A stretch of 61,831 nucleotides of DNA from Flavobacteriia bacterium. GTDB taxonomy: Bacteria; Bacteroidota; Bacteroidia; Flavobacteriales_D; Crocinitomicaceae. Shown in pieces: positions 25,168 through 33,644 of this stretch. The stretch covers positions 1 through 61,831 of the forward strand of contig CANGOF010000002.1 of the NCBI GenBank assembly GCA_947455515.1. Direction: 5' to 3'. The notes under the pieces are model-generated. The model was given only the letters and a program-made list of their open reading frames with translations, was not told where the DNA came from and ran no database searches. Every line of letters begins with the position of its first letter. Positions within the stretch are counted from its first letter, which is position 1. The position numbers and the translations under genes are program-made.

Positions 25168-26202
25168 TTAAGCACTTCGCTTTTTCTTAATTAAAATATT
25201 CCAAATAGCTTTAAAAAAACAAATAGTATCGGTAAAATAAGGGTTTTTATTTTTTTTAATTAAGTATTCACGTTCTGCATCTAATACACTTGCTACCGTA
25301 CTACTCTTATTAAAAGCAACATATGGAGGGATACAGCCTGGTTTGTGTTTAGCTCTTAACTCCCTTAAATCTTCCGGAATATCTTGTAAATAACGAAGTC
25401 CAACAGGTCTTATACCTACCAATTTTAAATCACCTTTGATAACATTTAATAGTTGAGGAAGTTCATCTAACCAATATTTTCGCAAAAACTTCCCCCAAGG
25501 AGTTAATCTAAAATCATCCGCTGGCTTACCAGAAGCAGCATATCCATTTTTTTCCAGTATATACGAATGTAAAAACTCAGAATATGGGTGCATGGTTCTA
25601 AATTTATAAACTCCAATCATTTTTCCGTTCTTACCTACACGAGGCATTGTATATAATAAACCATAACTTGGCTTTTGATTCTCAATTGGAAGACCTGTTT
25701 TTTTAACAATAAAATAAAGTTTATTGTTAATCGTTTTAAACTCTACAATAGAGAAACCACAAGAAATTAACCTACCTAAGAGTTCTGCTTTAGAAATTAG
25801 TCTATTTCTTCCTCGAGTAACAAAAAAATAGATTTTTTTTAATCCAGACACTTTTGGAAAAACACGCAAAAAAATAAATTCAAAAATAAAAATGATTTTA
25901 GCAATGATTCTAGGATACTTCTTTCTTTTGCGTTGCTGTCTACCAGCAATAGTTTCAGCTAACCCAATATATAAACCATCAAATTCAAGTTTTGAATTAA
26001 CATCAATAAAAAAACGGTTTATATATCGTAGGTTATTTACTTTTGTAAAGTTGACTATAGTGTTAAATTTAGCTGTGGCATTAATAATATTAAATGAATT
26101 AGTTGTTGATATAACTAACGTTTCGCTATTATTTAAATCGGTAAAAGAAGATAAATATCTATAAGCATCTTCACCAATTTTATCTGATATCAAAGTTTTC
26201 AT
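25168..26202 (-). CDS. Initiating sugar-phosphate transferase with atypical N-terminal half
   Basis: The C-terminal half (about residues 180-340) is a bacterial sugar transferase (polyprenyl-phosphate glycosyl-1-phosphate transferase) domain: 'PRVGKNGKMIGVYKFRTMHP', 'LTPWGKFLRKYWLDELPQLL' and 'GDLKLVGIRPVGLRYLQDI'. It should put the first sugar phosphate on undecaprenyl phosphate. The usual membrane helix directly before the catalytic domain is missing. Instead residues 1-165 contain a soluble-looking region, one hydrophobic stretch (about 100-120) and 'AELLGRLISCGFSIVEFKTI', like the end of a degenerate methyltransferase fold. The ATG at 26202 has a TATCTTTG box just upstream. Confidence 0.85.
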   Translation of the reverse strand: MKTLISDKIGEDAYRYLSSFTDLNNSETLVISTTNSFNIINATAKFNTIVNFTKVNNLRYINRFFIDVNSKLEFDGLYIGLAETIAGRQQRKRKKYPRIIAKIIFIFEFIFLRVFPKVSGLKKIYFFVTRGRNRLISKAELLGRLISCGFSIVEFKTINNKLYFIVKKTGLPIENQKPSYGLLYTMPRVGKNGKMIGVYKFRTMHPYSEFLHSYILEKNGYAASGKPADDFRLTPWGKFLRKYWLDELPQLLNVIKGDLKLVGIRPVGLRYLQDIPEDLRELRAKHKPGCIPPYVAFNKSSTVASVLDAEREYLIKKNKNPYFTDTICFFKAIWNILIKKKRSA

Positions 26203-26207
26203 CTAAA

Positions 26208-26215
26208 CAAAGATA
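26208..26215 (-). promoter_or_regulatory. Possible internal -7 box upstream of the sugar transferase
   Basis: The minus strand reads TATCTTTG, an exact TAnnTTTG, 5 bases before the ATG. A transcript starting from it would be nearly leaderless, so it is weaker evidence than the box at 25132. Confidence 0.28.
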
Positions 26216-26227
26216 GTTATTTATTAA

Positions 26228-26962
26228 TCAATATTTTACTATATAATGTTCTTCAATATAGAAATCACAATAAATTTTTATAAGGTAGTATCCTGTATTT
26301 AATTCAGTTAGATCAATTTCACTTTTATTTTTTGAAATTAAAAGTATTTGACCTGTCAAATTTGAAATTGTAATTAATTCCGGAATATTATCTGTTAAGT
26401 AATCAATTTTTAAAATATTTTGTGTTGGATTTGGATATATTTTAAATTTATTATCATTAATGAATAAATGTTTTTTATCATCACTTTTAGATTGAAAAAA
26501 AAGTATATCAGATTTTTTAAAATTTGAATGTAAAAAACAAGAATTATTAAATCCATTAAATCCGTTATCATTTAATGGATTATTTCTATTAAACTGACAA
26601 ATATAAAATTGTTCAATTTCTAAATTGTTGATTGATATTATATCATTACTATACCAAGATTTGAATTCTCCTATAACTGTAGCTTTAGATATAACATTTA
26701 ATGAATATGTTAATGAAGAATCTAGATAATTAGTATTTTTTGTTGCTAAGTACATATTTGTCAAAGCATCAATAGAATAAGCTAATTCATAGTAATCATT
26801 AGAATATTTACTATTACTTCTGTTAAGTGCAGCATTATAAAAATTTTCAGCTTCAGATTTAGCTCTTATATCAAATTGATCCTGCCAATACTTAATTGAA
26901 TCACTATTAATTTGTGAAAAGATAGAATTTGAAATAAATATTAGAATAATTAATAGTTTCAT
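26228..26962 (-). CDS. T9SS-exported protein with type A sorting domain, unknown function
   Basis: A 244-residue protein with a signal peptide ('MKLLIILIFISNSIFSQ', 1-17) and a C-terminal type A sorting domain of about 72 residues starting 'FKIYPNPTQNILKIDY' and ending 'YIVKY'. Such domains direct proteins through the type IX secretion system to the cell surface. The middle (about 18-165) is helical-looking, with 'EAENFYNAALNRSNSKY' and repeated Asn/Tyr-rich stretches, and matches nothing I recognise. It lies inside the polysaccharide operon, 14 bases after the acetyltransferase and 25 bases before the sugar transferase, an unusual place for a T9SS cargo. A+T content is high, like its neighbours. 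Confidence 0.8.
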   Translation of the reverse strand: MKLLIILIFISNSIFSQINSDSIKYWQDQFDIRAKSEAENFYNAALNRSNSKYSNDYYELAYSIDALTNMYLATKNTNYLDSSLTYSLNVISKATVIGEFKSWYSNDIISINNLEIEQFYICQFNRNNPLNDNGFNGFNNSCFLHSNFKKSDILFFQSKSDDKKHLFINDNKFKIYPNPTQNILKIDYLTDNIPELITISNLTGQILLISKNKSEIDLTELNTGYYLIKIYCDFYIEEHYIVKY

Positions 26963-26976
26963 TTTAAAATTTATAA

Positions 26977-27495
26977 TTATAGTATATCTAAATCTTTTGA
27001 TAGATCTTTCAATACTTTAGCAGGAACACCACCTACCAATGTTCTTGGAGGTACATCTTTAGTTACAACAGAACCTGTAGCGATTACTGATTCATCACCT
27101 ATTGTAACACCGGGAATAATAACAACATTTGGCATTATCCAAACTCCTTTACCAATGATTGTTTTCTTAATTTGTCTTGGATATAATTTTTTTAAAATGG
27201 TGTCTGAAGGAATATTGGCATGCGCTGTAATAATTGTTCTATCACCAACAGAGCTATGATCTCCAATATAAATATGATCTGTAAATACTCTGTCAAACAT
27301 AACTTCATGACCTATATACACATCTTTACCGATGTTGACTCCTCTCATTCTGTGAATTTTGGTTCTCCATGATTTGACAAAACAAAAAAAAGCGATTTTG
27401 TCTAAAATGAATCGATTAATAAATTTAATTGAATATTGAATTTTTCCAATAAATCCTTTATAACCATAGTATTCTAAAACTTCATTTGCTGGCAT
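26977..27495 (-). CDS. Left-handed beta-helix (hexapeptide) acyltransferase
   Basis: A 172-residue trimeric-type acetyltransferase of the maltose/galactoside/serine O-acetyltransferase class. Hexapeptide repeats run from about residue 55 ('VNIGKDVYIGHEVMF') to the end 'TGSVVTKDVPPRTLVGGVPA'. A loop containing 'ITAHAN' supplies the likely catalytic histidine. It probably O-acetylates a sugar of the surface polysaccharide. Spacing to the deacetylase gene upstream is 3 bases. Confidence 0.87.
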   Translation of the reverse strand: MPANEVLEYYGYKGFIGKIQYSIKFINRFILDKIAFFCFVKSWRTKIHRMRGVNIGKDVYIGHEVMFDRVFTDHIYIGDHSSVGDRTIITAHANIPSDTILKKLYPRQIKKTIIGKGVWIMPNVVIIPGVTIGDESVIATGSVVTKDVPPRTLVGGVPAKVLKDLSKDLDIL

Positions 27496-27498
27496 ATA

Positions 27499-28431
27499 TT
27501 AATTTTTTAATGATAATTTATAATACTCTTTACATGTAATGAATTCATATCCTTTTTTATGAAAAAAAGCTATTTCTTTTTCATACAACGGAATTGCATC
27601 ATCCCCTAAATTTTTAAGTTTTACTTTGTGACGTAATACATCTCCAATAAAATATTTTATTGGGTTTTTAGTTCTTTTTTTAATTTTTTCAGCCGTTTTT
27701 TCTTCATTAATAAATTCATTTGGATGTGTTAAGAACACAATAGGTTTATGATTGAATTTATTTTCGAAATGTAATAAATACCTTGTTAATCTTGTAAGAA
27801 TAGGTGTTATTCTTAATAAGGTACCTATGTAAGGGATTCCAAAAGCTGAGATTGGAATCTCGTATATGGATCCTTTACCCTTTTTCCATAATTTTTTAGA
27901 ATCTGACAGATATGGTAATCTTGGGGCAAAAACCCAACTCAATTTTTTTAGCCCTCCAAAAGATAAAAACATATCTAGACGTTGTGGAGATACTGAAGAA
28001 TCAACGAGAAATCCATTTTCTGTCAACGCTGTGTTAGTATCTTCATTAATACGAAGAGCAGGTGCTCTAAAAGATATTACTTCTTGACCAGATATTTGTT
28101 CCAAAACTTCTTTCGATTTTTTTAGGTGGTCGATTTGGTCTTCTAAACTTAACACATCAAAGGCTTGATCAGATTCATGTACCCAACCATGAGAGGCTAC
28201 TTCATGACCATCCTCAAGAATCATTTTTACAATATCATTGTTGTAAATAGCAATGTCAGCGGTATAGAAAAAAGTTGATTTTACACCATATTTTTTATAT
28301 AATTTTAAAAGTGAACGCATCCCTTGATCGTACACTTTATCTGCAGTTTGTAAATTTAAATTATGATTTACTAAAGATGTCAATTCAACATCGTTGGTTA
28401 AAATACAATATTTTTTTTTCAATTTACTCAT
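27499..28431 (-). CDS. Polysaccharide deacetylase (NodB homology)
   Basis: A 310-residue carbohydrate esterase family 4-type protein. Motif 1 is 'CILTNDVELTS' (NDVE in place of TFDD). The metal-binding H-x-x-x-S-H motif is in 'GHEVASHGWVHE', motif 3 is 'SFRAPALRI', and a late 'FLTHPNEF' carries the last histidine. It should remove N-acetyl groups from hexosamine residues or a precursor. No signal peptide is visible, which points to action on a cytoplasmic precursor. It overlaps the preceding gene by 4 bases, showing coupled translation. Confidence 0.87.
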   Translation of the reverse strand: MSKLKKKYCILTNDVELTSLVNHNLNLQTADKVYDQGMRSLLKLYKKYGVKSTFFYTADIAIYNNDIVKMILEDGHEVASHGWVHESDQAFDVLSLEDQIDHLKKSKEVLEQISGQEVISFRAPALRINEDTNTALTENGFLVDSSVSPQRLDMFLSFGGLKKLSWVFAPRLPYLSDSKKLWKKGKGSIYEIPISAFGIPYIGTLLRITPILTRLTRYLLHFENKFNHKPIVFLTHPNEFINEEKTAEKIKKRTKNPIKYFIGDVLRHKVKLKNLGDDAIPLYEKEIAFFHKKGYEFITCKEYYKLSLKN

Positions 28432-29192
28432 TTTTTATTTCGTATCATATTTAGTAATATCTTGGCAATATTCTTTGTTTTTTGAAGGAAAAAACGATAC
28501 GTCCAAATAATGTAATTATTATTCCATCTTGCAGGATGGATATTTAAAATAATTTGATTTGGTAGTAATCCATTTTTAAAATGTTGTATTAAATCAAAAG
28601 TAGAATTTATGTCAAAATTGTTATCAACATTAACTTTATCTCGAATATTAGTTTTATTTGAATTCCATTTATTTCCATTATCAGTTAAATACAACACTTT
28701 ATTATAATCTACATCCAAATAAGGTTCGCCAATTAAACCGTATTTTTTATAGTCGTATTTTTTCCAAAGATCTAAACTTTCAACTTTTGATAAGGGTCTA
28801 CCATGACGTACAAAAGTTGTTATTTTTGCGATTGAATTTAATTGATTTAATTTTTCTTCGAAACTTTTTATAGCAACTTCATAATCTCCGTTATGTCTAG
28901 CCAATTCCTCATAATGGTAACCAATTTCATGACCACTATTATTTATTTTTTTAATTATTAGAGCATTAAAGGTTTCAGGTACTCTAAAATAGTAAGTTGA
29001 TTTTACATTTAAAGTATTCTCTACCTCACTCATTATTAAATCATTGTTTGGCCATATATCGGAATCGTGTCTGAGAATCACAACTTTGTCTTTTGGTGAA
29101 AGAATAAAATCATCAAAACGCTGAATATCATAGCCACTCGCTAAAATTTGTTCTAATAGTTTTTTATAAGTTTTAAAAGTAAAATCTCTCAT
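28428..29192 (-). CDS. Polysaccharide deacetylase-like protein (divergent NodB fold)
   Basis: A 254-residue protein with a weaker NodB pattern: 'VVILRHDSDIWPNNDL' (RHDSD as motif 1), 'NSGHEIGYHYEELARH' (H-x4-H) and 'ILNIHPARW' near the end. This resembles the group of polysaccharide deacetylase-like proteins with an RHDxD start that occur in sugar clusters without proven activity. No signal peptide is present. It lies 7 bases after the DUF354 gene and overlaps the next deacetylase by 4 bases, so two deacetylase-type genes are expressed together. Confidence 0.75.
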   Translation of the reverse strand: MRDFTFKTYKKLLEQILASGYDIQRFDDFILSPKDKVVILRHDSDIWPNNDLIMSEVENTLNVKSTYYFRVPETFNALIIKKINNSGHEIGYHYEELARHNGDYEVAIKSFEEKLNQLNSIAKITTFVRHGRPLSKVESLDLWKKYDYKKYGLIGEPYLDVDYNKVLYLTDNGNKWNSNKTNIRDKVNVDNNFDINSTFDLIQHFKNGLLPNQIILNIHPARWNNNYIIWTYRFFLQKTKNIAKILLNMIRNKK

Positions 29193-29199
29193 TTTAGAT

Positions 29200-30255
29200 T
29201 TAATATTGATTATTGGAAATAGTATAATTTGTTCTACTATCTGGGTAATTATTAATAAACCAGATTAAAAACTTGGTAACATTTATGTTAGCTTCAATAA
29301 ATTTGGTTGATTTTAATCGAGCATTTACATTCAGATCTTTATCCTCTAGTAGAGTTTTGACTTTTTCTACAACACCATTTCCATTTCTATAATGGTATAG
29401 TAAGCCGATTTCTTCTTGTTCATCTATGGATCCTGCTTCCATTGTATTAACGTAAACTGCTGGTGTACCGAGTACTGCACATTCGGAAGCCATAGTAGCA
29501 CCTTCACCAATAAATAATTTCGCACAAGCCAAGGCATCATGCATATCTTCAGGATTTATTTTTATTTGGTATTGATTAAATTCTGCTGGTAGATCTCCTT
29601 CAGATGAAATAAATACTTTTCCAAATCTGTTTAATAACTCAATTAATTCTCTTTTTTGCGTTAATGTTAGTCCTTTTTGCCCAACGTCATGTGTCGCATT
29701 CCAAGAAACGAATCTTAGAATAAAATAAGAATCATTTAATTTCAGTCCAAGTTTATTAAAGATAGAATCATTTGGTGTAAAATAATTAGGGTGAAGGTAA
29801 GCTAATTCGTGACACCCACGATACCTAAGTTGTTTTGAACCATAATTTTCTTTAAAAGTGGTAGATGTTAATATTGTTTCTGTAAATGGTTTGTATAATC
29901 TTACTTGTTCGATATTTCCAGTGTCTTCAAATGCAATATGTGGTTTTCGATAAAAATATGATGCTATTGCATTGTACATAGACCCATGACTTAAATAGAT
30001 GTCAGGTTTAAATTTCAGACTTGTTTTATAGGATAAAAATGAAAATTTAGCTAAACCAAAAACTTTACCAATTTTTGATTTGTAGTGTTTTCCGAAATTT
30101 ATGAAATTAAATTTTTCATGTTCCAATAGTTTCACTTCAAATTCTTTATCCCGAACAGTAAATAAAACTTCATGATTAGATTTTATCATTTCATGTGCAA
30201 AATGTTTGAATAAATGAACATGTCCAGGATGACCAATATCGATTAATATCCTCAT
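29200..30255 (-). CDS. DUF354-family protein (GT-B glycosyltransferase-like)
   Basis: A 351-residue cytoplasmic protein starting 'MRILIDIGHPGHVHLFKHFA', the hallmark of DUF354. Two Rossmann-like halves, 'KPDIYLSHGSMYNAIASYF' in the first and 'AKLFIGEGATMASECAVLGTPAVYV' in the second, give it a GT-B fold like MurG or UDP-GlcNAc 2-epimerase. It probably transfers or modifies a sugar in the polysaccharide. Its exact reaction is unknown. It overlaps the FemAB-like gene by 4 bases. Confidence 0.85.
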   Translation of the reverse strand: MRILIDIGHPGHVHLFKHFAHEMIKSNHEVLFTVRDKEFEVKLLEHEKFNFINFGKHYKSKIGKVFGLAKFSFLSYKTSLKFKPDIYLSHGSMYNAIASYFYRKPHIAFEDTGNIEQVRLYKPFTETILTSTTFKENYGSKQLRYRGCHELAYLHPNYFTPNDSIFNKLGLKLNDSYFILRFVSWNATHDVGQKGLTLTQKRELIELLNRFGKVFISSEGDLPAEFNQYQIKINPEDMHDALACAKLFIGEGATMASECAVLGTPAVYVNTMEAGSIDEQEEIGLLYHYRNGNGVVEKVKTLLEDKDLNVNARLKSTKFIEANINVTKFLIWFINNYPDSRTNYTISNNQY

Positions 30256-31250
30256 TTTTTGAATCTTTTTAATTGATTGAGTGCAAATTTACCTAAATTG
30301 AAAAGAAATGGTTTTGTAATTTTTAGAAATCTTCCATGTTCAACTAATTCACCTCCAAATCCTTGTTTATATACGCGTACACCATATTCTTCACCAGGTT
30401 TACCAGCCCCCATAAAATCTATGCTTTTTAATTTATTGTTAATTCCAAATTCAATTGCACCAAGAAGTGCTAAATGAGTCGGATAAACCCTTTTATCATA
30501 ATCCCTTAATCCACAGTAATATAAAGAATAGATTGATTGATTTTCATAATACATACAGAATGCACCTCCGACTAATAAATTATTATGTTTAACGATAAAT
30601 ACTTTACCAACTGGAGAATTAAACAAATTGATAAAATAATCTAAATCTGGCAGAGGTAATTTCACTCGTGTGTTATATAAATCTTTTAATATTTCATAAA
30701 GTTGTTTTATTTCTTCTTCAGTTGATGCTTCACAATACGATGCACCTTCTTTTAAACTTTGTTTTATTTGTCTTCTTCGGGTACTATTCATACCTGACAA
30801 AATTTGTTCCGAAGTTGCGTCTTTTAATACAAGTTGTACATTTAAGTAAGGAACGAAATCCCAATTTGTTTTAGTAAAAGTTGAAATTTGATTGGAATAA
30901 TCAAAAAAGTTTCGAATCTCAATATAAATGACTTTGTTTTTTAATTCTTTCACAACATATTTTAAAAGTTGTGTATTGATTTCAGTATGGTCGGAAAGTA
31001 ATGGACCTCCATATATTATTGCTCTTCTTGAAAAAAAACCTTTTAGTCCACTTTCTTTGACTATAGTAACTAAACAAATTGCTTTCAGTTGATTACTTTC
31101 ACTACAACTGAAACTAATCGCTTCATAATTCTTAGTTTTATTTATAAATTCTAAAAAATCAAAGGATTGCAATGGACTGGCGTATGGATTAGTTTGTAAA
31201 AATTTATCCCAATCATTTTTTGCTATTTTTTTATTTTGGAATTGTAGCAT
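30252..31250 (-). CDS. FemAB/BioF2-type GNAT-fold acyl transferase
   Basis: A 332-residue protein of the FemAB/GNAT type (Acetyltransf_6-like), recognised by 'GMNSTRRRQIKQSLKEGASY' and 'LVGGAFCMYYENQSIYSLYY' followed by 'GIKSIDFMGAGKPGEEYGVR'-type C-terminal strands. In peptidoglycan, FemX-type members add amino acids from aminoacyl-tRNA. In polysaccharide clusters, related proteins probably add an amino-acid or acyl group to an amino sugar. No membrane segments are evident. It is one of two such domains in the cluster, the other being fused to a NeuD-type domain at 36.0-37.7 kb. Confidence 0.75.
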   Translation of the reverse strand: MLQFQNKKIAKNDWDKFLQTNPYASPLQSFDFLEFINKTKNYEAISFSCSESNQLKAICLVTIVKESGLKGFFSRRAIIYGGPLLSDHTEINTQLLKYVVKELKNKVIYIEIRNFFDYSNQISTFTKTNWDFVPYLNVQLVLKDATSEQILSGMNSTRRRQIKQSLKEGASYCEASTEEEIKQLYEILKDLYNTRVKLPLPDLDYFINLFNSPVGKVFIVKHNNLLVGGAFCMYYENQSIYSLYYCGLRDYDKRVYPTHLALLGAIEFGINNKLKSIDFMGAGKPGEEYGVRVYKQGFGGELVEHGRFLKITKPFLFNLGKFALNQLKRFKK

Positions 31251-31252
31251 TT

Positions 31253-32494
31253 TTATTTGGTATTAGTTTTATTAGTAGCTATTTGAACCTTATATTCTTT
31301 TCCTATCCTTAAAATACTACCTATGAGTAGATAAGAAAAGGCATTATACCCCAAATAGGTTATACCTGAGCTAAAATCATTGAAAAATCGAAGTAAAATA
31401 AAAATACATCCAAAATAAAATAAGTTTAATAAATAAAAATTATTAAGTTTCTTGGCAGTGTAGAAATTTTTTAAAATTTCAGTAAATTGCTTATAATAAA
31501 AAGACAAAAATAATAATAGTCCAACAAACCCTCCATTCCAAAAAATTCGAATGTAGGAATTATGTGCCTCGCGATCTACGTCAAACGATTTACTCAAAAA
31601 CATTCTGTCATTGAAAACTTCTCCTGTTCCAAATAACAATTTAAGTGGGGAATCTTTCATTAAAGCATATACCTTAATATTTTCCACAAAACGTCCTTCG
31701 TTAGTAACATCGTATTCTTTGTCAAACCTTCCTTTTCGAGATGCAATACTATCTTCCAAGAGATAAGAGAAATTGGAAAAAACCACTAAAAATAAAATAG
31801 AAAATAATGTAATACGTAAAATTCGAATAAGACTGATTTTTTTAAAAAAATAAAAAATAAAGGATACAAAAATTAGTATAACAAGAGTTCTTTTAAGAAG
31901 AAGGATTAATATGATAATTGATGTGATAGAGAATAATATTGAAAAATAACGTTCAATTTTACTTTTTATCATTTTCAAATTATAAATTATAACTATAATA
32001 GAAAAAGTTGGAACATAAATACCGTTTAATGAATAATATCCCATTTTAATTCCTCCTTTATAAAAGGATTCACCTATCCCTAAAACATTTACTATAATGA
32101 TATAAATTGAAAAATAAGCCAAAAAAAACCACGATTTTCTTATAAAATAACCAATATAGTCTGGTTTATTTAATATACTATACCCGATTAAAAGATAAAA
32201 AAATGGGATTAAAAATTTAATTAAATAGTTAAAAGTCACTATCATATTCGAACTAAATAAAGATAGAACGATAAAATAAATTATTATGGTAAATGTTAAA
32301 ACTGAGAGTTTAGGTTTTTGAATATTTGTTCTCGATAAAATGAAAAAACGATAGAATAAAATACCATTTAACAGCAACTGAACAGATATAATTAGAGTTC
32401 TATCTTCTGTAAACAAAAGAAAGGATTCAATTACTGTATTTAAAAAAATTACAATAAATGTTAGCTTAATAATCGTAGGAATTTTAGTTTTCAA
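31253..32494 (-). CDS. O-antigen polymerase/ligase-like membrane protein (Wzy-type)
   Basis: A 413-residue protein with about ten to twelve transmembrane segments and a periplasmic loop ending 'SFDVDREAHNSYIRIFWNGG', the pattern of Wzy/O-antigen ligase proteins (H-N-x-Y followed by W/G). It should link undecaprenyl-bound repeat units in the periplasm. Because the cluster also has a flippase and Wza/Wzc-type exporters, a polymerase role is more likely than a lipid A ligase role. It overlaps the glycosyltransferase gene by 11 bases. Confidence 0.8.
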   Translation of the reverse strand: MKTKIPTIIKLTFIVIFLNTVIESFLLFTEDRTLIISVQLLLNGILFYRFFILSRTNIQKPKLSVLTFTIIIYFIVLSLFSSNMIVTFNYLIKFLIPFFYLLIGYSILNKPDYIGYFIRKSWFFLAYFSIYIIIVNVLGIGESFYKGGIKMGYYSLNGIYVPTFSIIVIIYNLKMIKSKIERYFSILFSITSIIILILLLKRTLVILIFVSFIFYFFKKISLIRILRITLFSILFLVVFSNFSYLLEDSIASRKGRFDKEYDVTNEGRFVENIKVYALMKDSPLKLLFGTGEVFNDRMFLSKSFDVDREAHNSYIRIFWNGGFVGLLLFLSFYYKQFTEILKNFYTAKKLNNFYLLNLFYFGCIFILLRFFNDFSSGITYLGYNAFSYLLIGSILRIGKEYKVQIATNKTNTK

Positions 32495-33644
32495 TGTTCA
32501 ATTTTTTGTAAAAATTTAACCAATCATTAATAACATTGTTATCGTACTTTTCAATTACTTTCATTCTATTTTGATTTAATGTAAGTAAATTGTCTTCTGT
32601 TTGTAAAGAGTTAGCGATTGTATTTATTGCACTCGAAAGTTCATCAATCGAATTAATTAATGTGGTCTTAACATCTGAAGTATAATCATTATATGGTAAC
32701 CATTTACCGGTAATAACATTTGCAAATCCTAAATTGCTTTCCATTAGAGATAGTGCAAGTTGGTCAATTTTTCGCATATTAACGAAAATATCCGTTGCAT
32801 GTCTTAGAAGTGCCATTTCTTCATAAGATAAGAATCTAATATTTATAGAATAGGAAATTGTCTTAAATTCTGTTTTTAACAATTCTTCGATTTTTCTTTC
32901 ACGATCTAAAACGGTATTTAGATGATTAGAAAGATTAATCACAAAATGAAACCTTGAAATATCAGGGATTTTTTTTACCTCTTCAAACATTTTTTCATGT
33001 TGTTCATTTTCAGTTGAATTTGTACCAAGGACAACAATAATTTTATCTAAAGGATAATTCAGCTTTTTTTTACTTTCTTTCTTATTTTCAAATGTAAAAT
33101 CGCGGTAAAATTTAAAATGATCCTGTGGAAGCAATAATACATGTAATTTATCTAAAATGACATCATTTTTTACATAACTATTTGCTGTTTTGGCAAAGTT
33201 CAATGAAGAAGCGATAATTGCATCCGCTTTATCGTAAATCTTAGTGAACTTATTTTTAATAAATGTTCTTTGATTGATATCTGAACCAAAAAGACAAATG
33301 ACTAATTTATCACTGAGGTTATTTATCAATTGTGGAATGACTAAATATTCTTCTCTTAAATAGTTGATTTGAACAACATTGTATTTCTTTTTGTTTTTAA
33401 TACAGAAATAGATTAAACTCAAAAAATTTAGAAAAATATTAATTTTAAGTTTATAAAAAAAAACTGGAAAGAGATTATATGAGTGAATTTTCTTAGCGTC
33501 AAGATCCATTAATATTCGTTGCTTTGGATCATATATATCAACAGAATAACCACTACTAATTAAATTAGAAATGATGTAATCATGATCTCTTCTAACTGTC
33601 TTAAAAGGACTGTTAGATCGCGCAAATATTAATACCTTCATCAT
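32484..33644 (-). CDS. Glycosyltransferase, GT-B type (family 4-like)
   Basis: A 386-residue cytoplasmic glycosyltransferase. The N-terminal half has 'MKVLIFARSNSPFKTVRRDH' and 'VVQINYLREEYLVIPQLIN'. The C-terminal half has the donor-binding pattern 'KIIVVLGTNSTENEQHEK' and a late 'LALSLMESNLGFANVITGKW' (equivalent to the E-x7-E region of GT4). It would add one sugar to the lipid-linked repeat unit. It shares one base with the flippase stop. It is the only clear classical glycosyltransferase in the cluster. Confidence 0.78.
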   Translation of the reverse strand: MMKVLIFARSNSPFKTVRRDHDYIISNLISSGYSVDIYDPKQRILMDLDAKKIHSYNLFPVFFYKLKINIFLNFLSLIYFCIKNKKKYNVVQINYLREEYLVIPQLINNLSDKLVICLFGSDINQRTFIKNKFTKIYDKADAIIASSLNFAKTANSYVKNDVILDKLHVLLLPQDHFKFYRDFTFENKKESKKKLNYPLDKIIVVLGTNSTENEQHEKMFEEVKKIPDISRFHFVINLSNHLNTVLDRERKIEELLKTEFKTISYSINIRFLSYEEMALLRHATDIFVNMRKIDQLALSLMESNLGFANVITGKWLPYNDYTSDVKTTLINSIDELSSAINTIANSLQTEDNLLTLNQNRMKVIEKYDNNVINDWLNFYKKLNIEN

